Of a DNA stretch of 64,000 nt, positions 45,001 to 57,434 are shown one piece after another. The notes beneath the pieces are model-generated. The model worked only from the letters and a program-made list of their open reading frames with translations. It was not told where the DNA came from and did not search any database. The stretch is from Cordilura impudica (lineage: Eukaryota > Arthropoda > Insecta > Diptera > Scathophagidae), in NCBI GenBank assembly GCA_963682025.1, contig OY821519.1:157555178-157619177 (forward strand), written 5' to 3'. The position numbers and the translations under genes are program-made. The stretch's first letter is position 1, and each line of letters starts with the position of its first letter.

Positions 45001-45818
45001 ACATAATAAATATAACTTTAAAGTATTTTTTTAATTAATTTAGTTGTTGTAGAATGAGTAGATGAAAAAATAAATTTAAAAAAAAAACAAAAAAAAAAAT
45101 TCTTAACAACAGAATTGTGGTGTAAAAATTGAACATTTTGCATTTTCAATGGACTAGGAAATATAGAGCAGCCTCTCGCCCTAGGTGCAGACTAATATCA
45201 AATGAAAGATTGAAGTCTCAGCTATCATTTAAAGTAAAGGACATATAGCAAAAGTTTGCAAAAGTACTTTAAACATACAAAAAACTACAAAAAATACGCA
45301 ACGCGCACATTCTGTCGCTATACGTAAGTTAGCATGCAATAGCATGTTTACAACTTTTTAGTTTTATTTTTTTTAATTGTTTACAACTATTCACTTATAA
45401 TTTTTTGAAGGTCATTGACTTTGGGTTAGATAGTTGCATAATTTTTAATTTAAATTGATAGTGCAAGCTGTTGTTCTTATCTAAGTTGTGTTATGCTCAC
45501 TTTCTAATGTGGTTAGTTTAATTGTTATATATTGAATTTAGTTGTTGCATTATTTATTGGGTTAAGTAATAATGAGTGTTCTTGTAATGATCTCTTTTGA
45601 TAAGAGATTAGCATTTCTCTAACATATTTGATGTTTTATTTTGTGCTCACAAACTTTTAAAAAACACACTGTAAAATAATATTACATTGTTGTTGTTTTA
45701 AATATGTATTATTGATCAACAAACGGTAATTGCAATTATATATTTAATTCACAATCTATTTAAGAGTGCAAGTTTATACAAGTTTATATAAAGTGTTAAA
45801 AAAAAAATTTACAAGGTC
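45001..45818. other. Unassigned DNA upstream of the Transib-like relic
   Basis: About 800 bp without ORFs. It may include the 5' end of the following element, but no terminal inverted repeat was found. Confidence 0.4.
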
Positions 45819-47746
45819 ATGGATAATTCAACAATTTCTTATAGTGCAATTTCTGATATTTGGATCGATAGCAATAAAGATATTGATGTTGCTGTTGGAG
45901 TCATATCAACAAAATTCAATGAAATGTCAGACTTAATTATTAAAAAATTTCGTGATTTTTTAATAAAATATTTCATACCAAAATTAAAACCAAATGAAAT
46001 AAATCTGGGCGCATAAAAAGTAAATTTTTGGCTGATAATGAAGAATGGTGTGAAGAAACTTTGGATGATGAACAACCAAGCACTTCGCATTCCGTTAAGA
46101 GTGGACGACCTGTAAAAGCTTTCGAAGAAAGCCAAGAAAGGTCTAAGAGAAGTAAAATATCTCAATTTTGTGAAAGTTTTCCAAAAGACTTGATAGTGTC
46201 TGCTGCTAAAAAATATGAAAAGAGTGAACAATTCAAATCATTTACACCAGAGAAAGCACTCAGCCTTATAATTGATGCTTCATTATCAAGACACCAATAT
46301 GTTTTAAGAAGCTCTGCAAAATAAATTGGTTGTGATATATTCCCACACTATAGCAAAATATTAGAAGTTAAAAAAAAATGCTATCCTGCAAATATTAAGG
46401 TTGATGAACGTTTTAGCAGTGTTGGATTACAAGAATTACTTGATCACACTGTTTCAAGAATTTTTCAAACAAAAACAAAAAGTGAGATTGATGAGATTCC
46501 AAATGAGTTGAATTTAATAAGTAAATGGGGGTGTGATGGATCATCGGCACAGTGAATATCATCAACATTTCACCGATGAAAATGTTTCTGATAAAAATAT
46601 GTTTTTAACATCTCTTGTTCCGTTAAAGTTAACTGATCTTTACAATGATTTTTATTTGTGTTGGACAAATTCAAAACCATCTTCAACAAGACTTTGTATG
46701 CCTATGAAATTCGAATTTGTGAAAGAAACAGCAGATGTTATTAACAATGAAGTGAATCGTGTAAATACAGAAATTCAAAATTTAAAAACGACAGAATTCG
46801 AAATGTTCAACAAGAAATTTGCGATATCTCATAGTTTAACTATGACGATGATTGACGGAAAAGTGGCAACAACGGTCAGTAAGAATTGCTCGATGGCTGT
46901 TTGTTTCATATATGGAGCAAAACCTACTGAAATGAATAATTCGGATGCAGTTATCTTGAGAACAAATTCAGCTGAAGCATTGAAATTTGGAATTTCTCGC
47001 TACATGCTCGAATAAAATTCATGGAATGTATATTACATATCAGTTAAAATAAAAGTTTTAAAGCGTGGAGGACAAATAAAGACACAAAAGAACAGAAAGA
47101 AGCTGGTAAAACAAAAATAAAAAAAAAATTTCAAATTAGTTCTGGGTTTAAAAGTCGATGTGGGGAAACAAGGCATGGGAACAACCAATGATGGTAATGT
47201 CTCTAGAAGATTTTTTGAAAATCCAGAAATAACCGTTGACATAACTGGTGTAAATGTAGACTTAATTCACCGCTTTAAAATTATATTAAATACTATATAT
47301 AGTAGTAAAAATATAGATGTTGGTAAAATCCATACGTATTGCATGGACACTGCAAAATTGTAGGTAGAGCTTTATGGCTGGTATTACATGCCTATCACTG
47401 TGCATAAAGTTCTCATTCACGGCAGCAAAATGGTATCTGAGGCTATATTGCCAATATGTTTGTTTGCAATTTTTATTATTGAAAGTATTTTTTTTAAATT
47501 TTATTTAATATTAACTTTTTTTTTGCTACAGGAATGTTATCCGAAGAAGCGCAAGAAGCAATGAATAAGGAGTATAGAAACTGTAGGCTATTCCATTCTC
47601 GTAAAAATTCACGTATTTCTACGAATGAAGATGTAATGCACTATTTGCAAATATCATCAGATCCTTATATTAATTCATTTAGAATGAGAATGAAATTGAA
47701 AAAATTAGAATACCATGATGATATTAAAAAATTATTGATAGAATGA
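45819..47746 (+). pseudogene. Transib/RAG1-like transposase relic
   Basis: Successive frames give a collinear protein: MDNSTISYSAISDIWIDSNK; SVKSGRPVKAFEESQERSKR; FTPEKALSLIIDASLSRHQY; KKKCYPANIKVDE and LLDHTVSRIFQTK; WGCDGSS...SEYHQHFTDEN; LTMTMIDGKVATTVSKNCSM; NDGNVSRRFFENPEITVDIT; and, after a probable intron (about 47456-47531), MLSEEAQEAMNKEYRNCRLF. The order and the CDGSS and IDGK aspartate motifs resemble Transib transposases, the relatives of RAG1. Several frameshifts and stops. TIRs were not found. Confidence 0.6.
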
Positions 47747-48019
47747 AAAAAAAAAGTAATATCAAATTTGAAGGTTGTACCTAAAATATTTTAGAAAATA
47801 TGGCACTTTTTATGTTGAGGTTGTATGGGTGGTGAGGGTAAAAGTGGGCCAAAGTTCAAAATTTTTTTCCGATAATGTTTGTAACAATATAACATTAAGT
47901 ATACCAAAATTGAAAGTTATACCTAAAGTATCACGGACAATACGGCATTTTACAAATTTCATTAGTGTCCTATGAAGTACTTAGGGAACTTATAGGATTT
48001 CTACTCTAGAAATCAAATA
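47747..48019. repeat. Two diverged direct repeats
   Basis: A unit of about 50 bp at 47760 (caaatttgaaggttgtacct) recurs at 47909 (aaaattgaaagttatacct) and is followed in both by a tacggcatttt-like or atggcactttt-like block. It may belong to the 3' end of the Transib-like relic. Confidence 0.5.
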
Positions 48020-49315
48020 CAGGGTGGGTGATGAAAGCCGCTACCAAAAAGAATGGAATAATTTTGTTTCTATTTAATGAATCTGCTTATTTTTTTTTTT
48101 GCAGATTGATCTTTGGATATAACAAAAATTGATAACTGGGACACTGAAACAAGAATTTGAATTGTCCGCCGCTATCACGCTCTGGAGTCCGTAGTTTCGG
48201 TCCAAAGATAGGATAGGCGCACGTTTGGCGGCGATCCTCCGAGCAGATGGACCATAATGAGACTTGTAAACAACTTTGCCAAGTATGGGACAGTCGAAAG
48301 AAGACCTTACCATCGTAACCCTTCAGTTCGGATGGAGGAAAGAATCGCTAATGTAGCTGCTGCCATACAAAAAATCCAAGAGTTTCGACAAGGAGCTTAT
48401 CTGCTCAAATGGGTATAAGCAGACCGTCATAGCAGTCAGTTATGCACAATGATTTGGACTTATTCCCATATAAAATAAAACGGCCAACAAACTGAACGCA
48501 GCAGTCTTGCCGATTCGCTTGGAATTCTGCCAGAAGATGCTTCAAATGGTGGAAGAGGACGGAAACATATTGAACTGTCTTTTTATGTCTGACGAGGCCC
48601 ATTTCGATTCAAGCGGCAACATAAACAAACAAAATTGTCGATTATGGAGTGCTTCCAACCCACAAATACTCCATGAGACGGAATTGCATCCACTTCGTGT
48701 CAGAGTGTGGTGTGCAGTTTCATCACGCTGCATTGTCGGGCCCTACTTCTTCGAAGAATACGGTCAAACCGTTACGGTTACTGGAGACCGTTACTTGAGC
48801 ATGTTGAGAGAGTTTTTCTATCCAGAATTACGCCGAAAGAGAATTGCTTTCAACTTTGTGTGGTTTCAGCAAGATGGTGCACCTCCTCACATAGCCCAGC
48901 CTGTTATGACAGAATTGCGACGAAAATTTCCCAATAAGCTGATATCCAGAAACTCCACATTCCGTTGGCTCCCCAGGACGCCTGACCTTACTGTACCAGA
49001 CTTTTTCTTGTGGGGTTATTGCAAACAGGAAGTCTACAAAGCAAAACCGACAAATTTGAATGAACTAAAGCAATCTCTTCGAGCAACAATTGCGGCTATT
49101 CCTGTCTCAACTCTCCAAGCAGTAATGAACAACTTTTTGATAAGATGCCGCACATGCATCAACGAGCAGAGGGGGCATTTAAATTCCATTATTTTTAAAA
49201 CTAATTAAGCTATATTTAATAAAATTGAATGAGCTTTAACATGAATAGAGTAAAATGAATTCCATAAAAAAAGTTATTTGAGTTTCTTAATGTAGCAATA
49301 TTCATCAGCACCCTG
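48020..49315 (+). mobile_element. rosa-type mariner (DD41D), TA target
   Basis: Flanked by TA at 48018-48019 and 49316-49317. The ends cagggtgggtgatgaa and, inverted, cagggtgctgatgaa form short TIRs. Size 1296 bp is normal for mariner-like elements. It contains one transposase, frameshifted in its N-terminal half. Confidence 0.9.
48110..49208 (+). pseudogene. rosa/mariner-type transposase, DD41D
   Basis: The N-terminal helix-turn-helix part is broken by stops (IVRRYHALESVVSVQR, then GDPPSRWTIMRLVNNFAKYG). The C-terminal 233 codons from 48507 are open. The catalytic residues are MSDEAHF, QDGAPPH and VPDFFLWGY. Between the Asp of QDG and that of PDFF there are 41 residues, the signature of the rosa group. 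The catalytic half could be nearly intact; the whole protein is not. Confidence 0.85.
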
Positions 49316-49365
49316 TAGTAATTAATTCTTTCTATAGAAGGCATGATCATTATTTTTTTTTTTTT

Positions 49366-51070
49366 TTTAGTAGTAGTAGTAGTATTTATTATACTTTAAT
49401 TTAAAACTAATAATTAATATTTAACAATTTTTATACAACTTCTTGATTTGTGTTATATCTTAAAAATTGTGTGACATTTCTTTTAAAAACATTAACATTT
49501 CTTTCTAATTTGACATAGTTAGGTAACGTATTATATATTTTTAGTCCCTTGAAGAAGAGAGATCTTTGCATTGCTGTTGTTGTCACCCTTTGTAATCTAA
49601 AGTTTTCCGCGTTTCTTAAGTTATACGGTTGAGCTTCTCCCACGTACATCAGTTGGTCGATCAAGTATTCTGGAGCATTACCCATCTTCATCTTTTGGAC
49701 AAAATTCAACGTATTAAATTCTAATCTTTGTTGTATGTTCAGCCATTTCAATGTATCTAGCATATTTTGGATGGGAGTATATCTGTTACATTTTAAAATA
49801 GAACGCATAGCCTTATTTTGAAGTTTTTGCAATCTTTCCAATTGTGTTGTTGTGCAACAGGTATACAGAATTGTGGAGCCGAATTCAAAATGAGGTTTTA
49901 TCATTGTGTTATACATATTTATTGCCGTTGTTATCGATATTTTATTTCGCACCCGTTTAAAAAAGCCGATTTTTTTCCAATTTTCTTACATATGTAATCG
50001 ACGTGATGTTTAAATTTTAAGTCTTTGTCGATTATGAAACCCAGATATTTTATTTGATTAACTTTTTCAATTGTTTCATTATTAATTTTAAAAACTGTGT
50101 TACTGTTCATGTTTATTTCCATTATTTTAGTTTTTTTTTCATTTAGTTTTAATTTGTTCATTTTCAGCCAATTGTTTATTTTGTTGATATCATGCATTAT
50201 ATTATCTTTACATTGTTCCTCTGTATTTCCTTGAGCATAGATCAGTGCGTCATCAGCATATAGAATTATTTCGCATTTATTTAAAATATTGGGCATATCA
50301 TTTATATATATTATAAATAATAGTGCTCCTAATATAGAACCTTGTGACACTCCAATTTTATTATCAATTTTATCCGATTTAACACCATTAACTCGTAATT
50401 TGTTTTCGATTTGTCAGATATGATTTAAACCATTGCAGTTCAATTTCTCTGATACCATACATATACAGTTTTTTAATCAATAGCTCTCTATCGATAGTCT
50501 CGAACGCTCTTTTGAGGTCCAAGAAAATTGCCATTATCTTATTATTTTTATTACAATATTTCCATTTATTTATCACATAGTTTACCGTTGTTTCGCATGA
50601 GTATTTTTTCCTGAAACCAGATTGATATTTTGAAAACATATAGTTTTCTTCCATATAACTTTCCAACTGTTCTTTAGCAATTTTTTCTATAATTTTTTCA
50701 AATGTTTTTAAGGTGTTTATTGGTCGGAATTCTTCACATTTGTTTGTTTTGGCTATTTTTTCCACAGGTGTTACCATAGAATACTTCCAATTTTCAGGGA
50801 ATATACCAGTCTTGAAAGATTTATTTATAATGTAAAGCAAATTTTTACCAATAATGTTCCAATTATCTAAAACTATCTTAATTGAGACTTTGTTAAAATC
50901 TTGTTTGTTCTTTAGGCATTTGCATATGTTTTTAAGTTCTATTAAAGATATTGCACGAAATTTAAATCTAGAAAATATCACAGGTATGTTGTTTGTATAT
51001 TGCACTTTTTCTATTGCATCCGTTATTGATTTAACACTATCGACAAAATAATTATTATTATTTTGTATAA
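49366..51070 (-). mobile_element. LINE family C, 5'-truncated copy (minus)
   Basis: On the minus strand the element starts inside ORF2 (SVKSITDAIEKVQYTNNIP), runs through RT and ends at about 49366 with a (TAC)n and A-rich tail. It shows the typical 5' truncation of target-primed retrotransposition. Same family as the copy at 52600-57806. Confidence 0.85.
49431..51060 (-). pseudogene. LINE family C ORF2, RT and C-terminal part
   Basis: Blocks: FPENWKYSMVTPVEKIAKTN, FRPINTLKTFEKIIEKI, YQSGFRKKYSCETTVNYVIN, MAIFLDLKRAFETIDRELL (motif A), GVSQGSILGALLFIIYIND (motif B) and LYADDALIYAQG (motif C, YADD intact). A frameshift lies near 50390 between motifs A and B and another near 49940. The C-terminal part (SITTAINMYNTMIKPHFEFG) ends at 49431. 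Dead by frameshift. Confidence 0.85.
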
Positions 51071-51839
51071 AAAGAAATTATAATAGAAACTGGCCAAAAA
51101 GAAAAACAATTAACTTTAAATTTAATTTGTATTCGGAATTAATGTTTCAGTATAGGCAACAGGTACCCAACATTGGGAGTAATATTGAGTTTAAGACGGA
51201 GGTGGAGGGTATCAAAAAAAGCCGAATTTAACACTTTTAATTGTTTTTTTTTTTGTAATATTAAAAAAAGATAAACAAAAACAAAGTGGATATAAAATAT
51301 AAATTTCAAAACAAATTTGTTTGCTATTCTAACCAGCTGTTTTCATAAGCCTTGAGTGTGATGGTTTAAATGTATGACAGTCCGATGAATTTCATCGGAT
51401 TTTTATGTCAAAAATTCATACGACTGAGTGGTATCATGTAAATAGGCCTTAAGCAAAACAACTGGCTTCGAAATTCGATGATGCCACTTATTCATTTTTT
51501 TTTCACGCGGAATTTATTTTCCGTGAAAAACAGATTCCTTGAGAATATTCGTAATGGGCTGATTAATGCGCCTATTAAAATTTTGCTTACTGTACTAAAA
51601 AATATTTTTACGCTATGTGGTCAGGGTATAATGAATAGCAGCAGAGCCCAGCCCTCGAAATTCGAGTGCAAATTTTAGCAACTTTAAATGCAAAAATATA
51701 AGAATCTGTAAAAATATAAAAATCTGATGGACAGCTGCACATTTCAAATGAGGTATGATTGGTCAAAGTCGGGGTAAAACTGACAAAGTTACAGCGGTCA
51801 CAAGAAATCGCCTTGCCTATTAATATTATAGATATTATA
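51071..51839. other. Unassigned DNA with a dispersed-repeat end
   Basis: Contains a right-end module of the 28455-28505 type at 51197-51245 (ggaggtggagggtatcaaa, then gccgaatttaacactt). No gene recognised. Confidence 0.5.
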
Positions 51840-52325
51840 ATAAAATATTTGACCTAGATTAGATCCAATCATATTATACCGATCGATTCAGAAAGCGATT
51901 GTGATTTAGTGATGTCCGTCCGTTAATCCGTCCGTCTGTCTGTGTGTCCATGAAAACCTTGTAATCAAACTGCAGGTCACAAATATGAATATATTTTGAT
52001 GAAATTTCGGTTTCATCACCCATAGAACGAGCGCTATTGAAATTGAGATAATCGGTGCATCCCCCATACAAATGAACCCCATGAATATTGCCATAAGATC
52101 CAAATTATATAGATTCCGGTAAAAATTAATTTGAATGTGTTTATTACATCCATTAATCAGTAGTACAAAAATGAACCCTGTAGGACAATTCTTAGTCATA
52201 GCTCCTATATAAAGTTGCTTCCCAATCTTCATTTAAATCTATCAAAAAACAAACATATTGCACAGATTTTTCTCAAATTTGATTTGTATATGTTTTTTCA
52301 AAATATAAGTGGCTTTCCCATAATA
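51840..52325 (-). repeat. Dispersed (GGAC)n repeat family, copy C, partial
   Basis: Inverted relative to copy A. Includes the (GGAC)n-related block at 51915-51950, the gaccgattcg-type segment and the conserved middle part, but not the hairpin end. Confidence 0.75.
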
Positions 52326-52599
52326 TGTGCAAATCTAGAAAAAGGTCAACCAGAACCAAAAAATATAAGTTTGTTTTTTTTGTAAAAATTCTTTTCTCTT
52401 TTTCTACATGTTTTTATGACAGCAGTCAATCTTTTATAATCAAGCTTTCGTTCTGTTTTTTTTTAAATTATTTTTTACTAACTCTCTATTTTGATCTTCT
52501 GCAATGAGATCAATGTAAAAAATACTTATGTATAACTGTTAATCCTGTTATAATTAAATTATATTTGTGGCTATTTACACAGATGTCTAGATGAGTATA
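52326..52599. other. Unassigned AT-rich DNA
   Basis: Nothing recognisable. Precedes the LINE family C copy. Confidence 0.4.
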
Positions 52600-52648
52600 T
52601 AACAATAAGCGGTTAAAGTCCTTTTGAAAAAAAAAAGAATTACTAAGA

Positions 52649-53082
52649 ATGTCAGCCTTACAGCCATATACTTTTAAGCAAACTTTGGGCAAAGCTGTAC
52701 AAAAAGCAGTTTTGCCATTAGACAGTTTAAAAAGCCACAAAATAATTGACGTTGTTTGTAATAAATGCAAAGCAGAAACAGATATGACCAATTCATCGCA
52801 CAGTACTGAAGATGCAGATATAAAACTTATATCCAGGTCGTAGGGAAACTGTGCGCATAGGTTCAGAAAAGATCCCTGTGAAAGTCAAATTTGTGCTAAA
52901 TGCAGTGAAAGTGGACACTCTTATAAGGACTGTAAAAATAATTATGAAAAATGTATCAATTGCGTTAATGCCAAAGAACGACTTAATTTAAATGATGTAA
53001 ATGTAAATCATGATTGTAGGAGTCCAAGTTGTCGTATTGTACAAAGGAAAACTAAGCAAGAAGCGGAAAGGATTGCTTATTA
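52649..53082 (+). pseudogene. LINE family C ORF1 C-terminal part
   Basis: MSALQPYTFKQTLGKAVQKA opens a frame that stops at 52843. The zinc-knuckle part follows in another frame: CESQICAKCSESGHSYKDC, then KCINCVNAKERLN and HDCRSPSCRIVQRK. The knuckles identify a gag-like ORF1. The N-terminal part is lost or unrecognisable. Confidence 0.6.
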
Positions 53083-53089
53083 GCAATTA

Positions 53090-54607
53090 AACTCTATAAA
53101 TGGATTATATCTTAACATTGGAGGGTTAAGTACAAATTTAACCCAATTAGAAGTTTTGTGTGTTGACGAGGATTTTGATTTTGTATGTTTATCGGAGACC
53201 CATCTTACTAAGGAAATAGACGATGGTGAAATAATGTTAAAAAACTATAACGTTTTACGATGCGACAGCTCATCAAGGCATACAGGTGGTTTCTGTTTTT
53301 ATATAAAAAAAAATTGGCAATTTCAATTAATTGAATGTACTGCAGTAGGAAAAATGATTTGGTGGTTGGAAATTGAAATTATTAATAAAAACTTAAAATA
53401 TAATTTAATAGGTGTTTATCGTTCACCAAATAATCAAGAATCTCCAGAAGATGTTTTTATCTCTTTTTTTGAAAATCAAATGGGAAAAATTAATGATAAT
53501 GTTAATTATTTAATAATGGGAGATTTTAATATTAATTGGTATGAGAATAATTCACATGAAATTACGTTGGAAAACATCATAACCGATAATTTTTTTAAAC
53601 AAACTGTAACACAATTCACAAGGATAACAAATACCACATCAACTTTAATTGATTATGCAGTAACTAATATTGAAAATATAAACACTAAAACTAATTTTAA
53701 ATTTAAAATAAGTGATCATGAGTCCTTAGAAATTATAATTCCAGTAAAACATGAAGTGGAATTACCAAGAAGACAAAAGATAAAGTCATTGTATTTCAAT
53801 AATTTTAATTTCCGTGCTAATCTACTTTCGAGTGACATAAGGAATGTTAGTTCAAACCACATTTGTAATGAATTATCTAATACAATAGTAAAAAGCATAA
53901 ACGATGCCATAAGCCCAATGATTGCCACTAAGATTATATCAACTCGTACAACAAATCCATGGTATAATAATACTTTAAAATATATGAAAGAAACAAAAGT
54001 ACAGCTCTACCAGACTGCTGTATGGTATAATAATGAATTACATTGGAACAATTACAAACAGTTTAGAAACAATTACAAATCAGAACTACTAAAGGCAAAA
54101 AACAATTTTATTAACAACAAAATTAATAGCTGTTTGGACCAAAAAACAATGTGGAAGACCATAAAATCGCTGGTGTTAAAAAAGACAATTCTAAAATTAA
54201 TGAAATAGAGCTAAATGGAAAACTATATCTAATGAAAAAGAAATAGCAAATGAATTAAATTCATTTTTTGTAAATAGTGTACATCAAATTGCCGAAAGCA
54301 TACCATTCGTTAACTATGAAAATATTATTCAAGAAAATCCTAATTTGAATTTTAAATTTGATATCATTGACATAAATATTTTAAAAAGTATAATGAACAA
54401 AATGAATGGCAAAAAAGATCACAATTTTCTTACAGTCAAAATGCTTTTGGATAATTTTGTTATTCTTGGACTTTATCTTCATCGTCTTATTGTGTCATCT
54501 TTACAAACAGGTTATTTCCCCGATTGTCTAAAAGAATCTTGTATAGTGCCAATTCAAAAGGTTAAAAATACGAAAGACCCTCACGAAATTCGTCCGGTAA
54601 ATATGTT
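53090..54607 (+). pseudogene. LINE family C ORF2: endonuclease and RT start
   Basis: Reads NGLYLNIGGLSTNLTQLEVL, then FVCLSETHLTKE, LIMGDFNINWY and ISDHESLEIII, an APE-type endonuclease. A frameshift at about 54190 separates it from ELNSFFVNSVHQIAES and the first RT blocks (FPDCLKESCIVPIQKVKN, EIRPVNML). It is cut by the MULE target duplication aaatatgtt (54599-54607). Confidence 0.85.
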
Positions 54608-54993
54608 GGTGCCCGGACTTATCCCCCCACGGACTTATCGCCCAAAGATGTTTCTGGGGGATATGTCCGACCCCCCCCCCCCGGACTTATCACCCAAAAT
54701 CATCTGAATTCATTTTGGGCGATATGACCGACCCCCATCGCGGACTTATCGCCCAGTGTAAAAGAGGACATAAAACCTAAAAAATTCTGGGGGATATGTC
54801 CACCCCTGTAGGCGGTCATAACGCCCAAAATTATTTTTGATGTTTTACCTTCTCCAACTTGTAAAAGAAATTATTTAAAGTGAATTGGTGCTGATGTTGG
54901 TTGACTTCAGTCTCATATTTACAGTTATCTAAGTGCTTCAGCAAAGTGTTAAATGCAAGCATCGTCTCAGTCGTTTGTTAACCGTCGCGGAGA

Positions 54994-57042
54994 ATGAGTG
55001 CTAACATTGAATTCGAATTTGTAGCTGCTGCTCGCCGGAATGGTGAATTAATTTATACGCCAGAAGATAAGCAACTGTACAAATATAAATCGCAATATCA
55101 AAGTAAAAAAAAAGAGACCGTAAGAAGGTACATATGCTATCAACAAGGTTGCAAAGCGTCTTTGCTAATAACAAATAGAGACAGATGCACGCAGCGCCTT
55201 TTAAACGCCACCCATGGAGAACACCCCATGCAGGAGGAGCAAATGCTGTAATTGCAATTAAAAAACTCCATCAAGGAAGAAATGGCTAGGCCAAGTCTAC
55301 AGGCGAACAAGGTTCGCAATGTTTTCAATGCTGAATGCCGAAAAGCTAAAGCTAATGCACAACTCGTAGTATATAAAAAAATGTCACGTAACTTACGTAG
55401 AATAAAATCTGCAGCAATGCCGAAGGCGCCGCAGAGGCCTCAAGACTTCGTCCAAATATTTAAGAGCATGGATAATCTGCTTGAATTTGGCATGTGCGAA
55501 AGCCTACCGGACCAAAGATTCTACCAGACAACAATATTGGAAACGGACCTCTCATACACTTTGTTTAGCTCCTCACCCATGATGGATATCATCAAAAATG
55601 TAGATATTGCGGAACGCCATTATTTAGTGGACGCCACATTTGCTGTTGTACCGTCGTGCGGCTACAAGCAATTACTTATCATTTATTTTGGCTATCAGAG
55701 ACATGTAAGTATTAAAATCATGAAATATTTAACATAAATATGTAAGCTATGAAGTGTAATTGTGGACAATATAAAGTGAAAAAATGGTGGGAGCGATAGT
55801 GCCTTTGGCAAAGAAAATGTAATTTTTAAAAGAAAACAAAAAAATCGCTCCCACCATTTTTTCACTTTATATTGTCCACAATTACACTTCATATCCTGCT
55901 TGTCTTGATGGATGCATGGCAACGTATGATGCCTCTATAAATTATTGCAGGTCTACCCGTTCGCGTTTGTCTTGATGATAAGAAAAACACAAAAGGCTTA
56001 TGAACATGTCTTTCAGTTCATTAACGCCAATTTGTTGCAATTGAAGCCCACCACATTCACAACTGACTTCGAAAAAGCACTTCGAAATGCGATTGGTAAA
56101 GTATTTCCCGAGGCTCGTCAAAATGGATGTTGGTTTCATTACTGCCAAGCGCTTAGAAGGAAGCTATCGAAAATGACTGACCTCGCACACAAGGTGAAGA
56201 GCACAGATGAGGCAAGGCGCATTTTTAAGAAAATGTTAGTTCTTCCTTTGCTACCTGCTGAAGACATCGAAGACGCATTTAACATGTGTAAGCTTGAAGC
56301 TTATGCAGACATTAAATGCAGTCACAAGAACGGTAATGTGTTCGAAAAGTTCTTCGAATATTATCAAAATCAATGGATCGAAATGGTATTATAAAAGAAC
56401 AATATACGTTTAGTACGAAGTATTTATTTTCTTCCCTTAATTTAGGAAACTCCGGCGAAATTTTCGGTGCACCGGCAATGCGTTAGGACAACCAGTGCTG
56501 TTGAGGGTTACAATAGCCGTTTGTCTACACAAATACCAATGCATGGTAATTTTTGGGAATTCCTGCAAATAATAAAACAAGAAGAATTCCAGATGTATAC
56601 AGAATTGCAGCAAGCTGTCGATGGAGTTATGGATATCACTGAAGCGCCGAAAAAGCGAATTAAAGATCGTAACGCACAAATAAAAACCCTAACCGCGAGG
56701 CTTAAATCCAAAGAAATATGTGTAAAAACTTTTTTACAGTTAATTACCAACAAATTAAATAGTCTTTGTCCAGTTGTATTGGATAATACACCAGCATACG
56801 TCGTTGACATAGAACCGAGCGACTCAGAATCAATATCTCCTACTCCTGCAGGAGTGTTATGTGAAATATGTTTCACAAATCAGAAAACCACTCTCATGAA
56901 GCCTTGTAAGCATGCTAAAATTTGCCGTCCATGCCGAAATCCAAAAAAAAACACAAGGAAGCCGGAACGCTTACGCTTTGGCCATTTTGCCGGCAAATTG
57001 TTGGATTCGCCGAAGATATTTATATTTGATTTGCATACTTAA
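54994..57042 (+). pseudogene. MULE transposase with FLYWCH-like and RING-like fingers
   Basis: Exon 1 (54994-55703) has an N-terminal FLYWCH-like domain (KSQYQSKKKETVRRYICY, CKASLL, HGEHP) and the start of the MULE catalytic core: ERHYLVDATFAVVPSCGYKQ (first Asp). Exon 2 (55951-56387) continues VYPFAFVLMIRKTQ, TTFTTDFEKALRNAI (second Asp) and NGCWFHYCQALRRK. Exon 3 (56446-57042) ends with a RING-like CEICFTNQKTTLMKPCKHAK then ICRPC. Introns are GT-AG: 55704-55950 and about 56388-56445. An in-frame TAA at 55249-55251 and a frame change near 56935 suggest this copy is defective. Confidence 0.8.
55748..55893. mobile_element. Perfectly palindromic MITE in the MULE intron
   Basis: Two 49-bp arms (55748-55796 and 55845-55893) are exact inverted copies starting tatgaagtgtaattgtgg, around a 48-bp spacer. 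TA at both ends may be the target duplication of a mariner-type MITE. It lies within the first intron of the MULE transposase. Confidence 0.85.
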
Positions 57043-57434
57043 GCTTATGTATATGAATTTTGTTTGTTCAATTTTTCCTACGAATTTCTGGATTATTTTG
57101 GTTTTTATCTCATTTTATTTCGCATATAATTATATATTTGAGCTTATATATGTGCATTTATTTTCAATTCATCAATGAATTTCTGAATTATTATGTTATT
57201 TTCCTCGTTTTATTTCACATATCGGATACGGCCAGAAAGCCCACTAGGCTTTTTCATTTTATTTATCAGAAGCGGTCATAACGCCCACTGGGCTATAAGT
57301 CCGCGATGAGGGTCGGTCATATCGCCCAAAATGAATTTAGATGATTTTGGGTGATAAGTCCGGGGGGGGGGTCGGACATATCCCCCAGAAACATCTTTGG
57401 GCGATAAGTCCGTGGGGGGATAAGTCCGGGCACC

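Larger units (their letters stand above)
54608..57434 (+). mobile_element. Mutator-like element (MULE), 9-bp TSD
   Basis: The target duplication aaatatgtt is at 54599-54607 and 57435-57443. TIRs start GGTGCCCGGACTTATCCCCC and are about 160-170 bp long (54608-54775 and 57270-57434), with repeated ggacttatc and gcccaaa modules and a poly-C tract of variable length. It encodes one spliced transposase. Size 2827 bp. It disrupts the RT of LINE family C. Copies are probably numerous, as it is close to full length. Confidence 0.92.

Noticed and set aside
54660..54690. Poly-C tract as a regulatory element
   Set aside because: It is part of the MULE TIR and recurs inverted at 57361-57370 with a different length.
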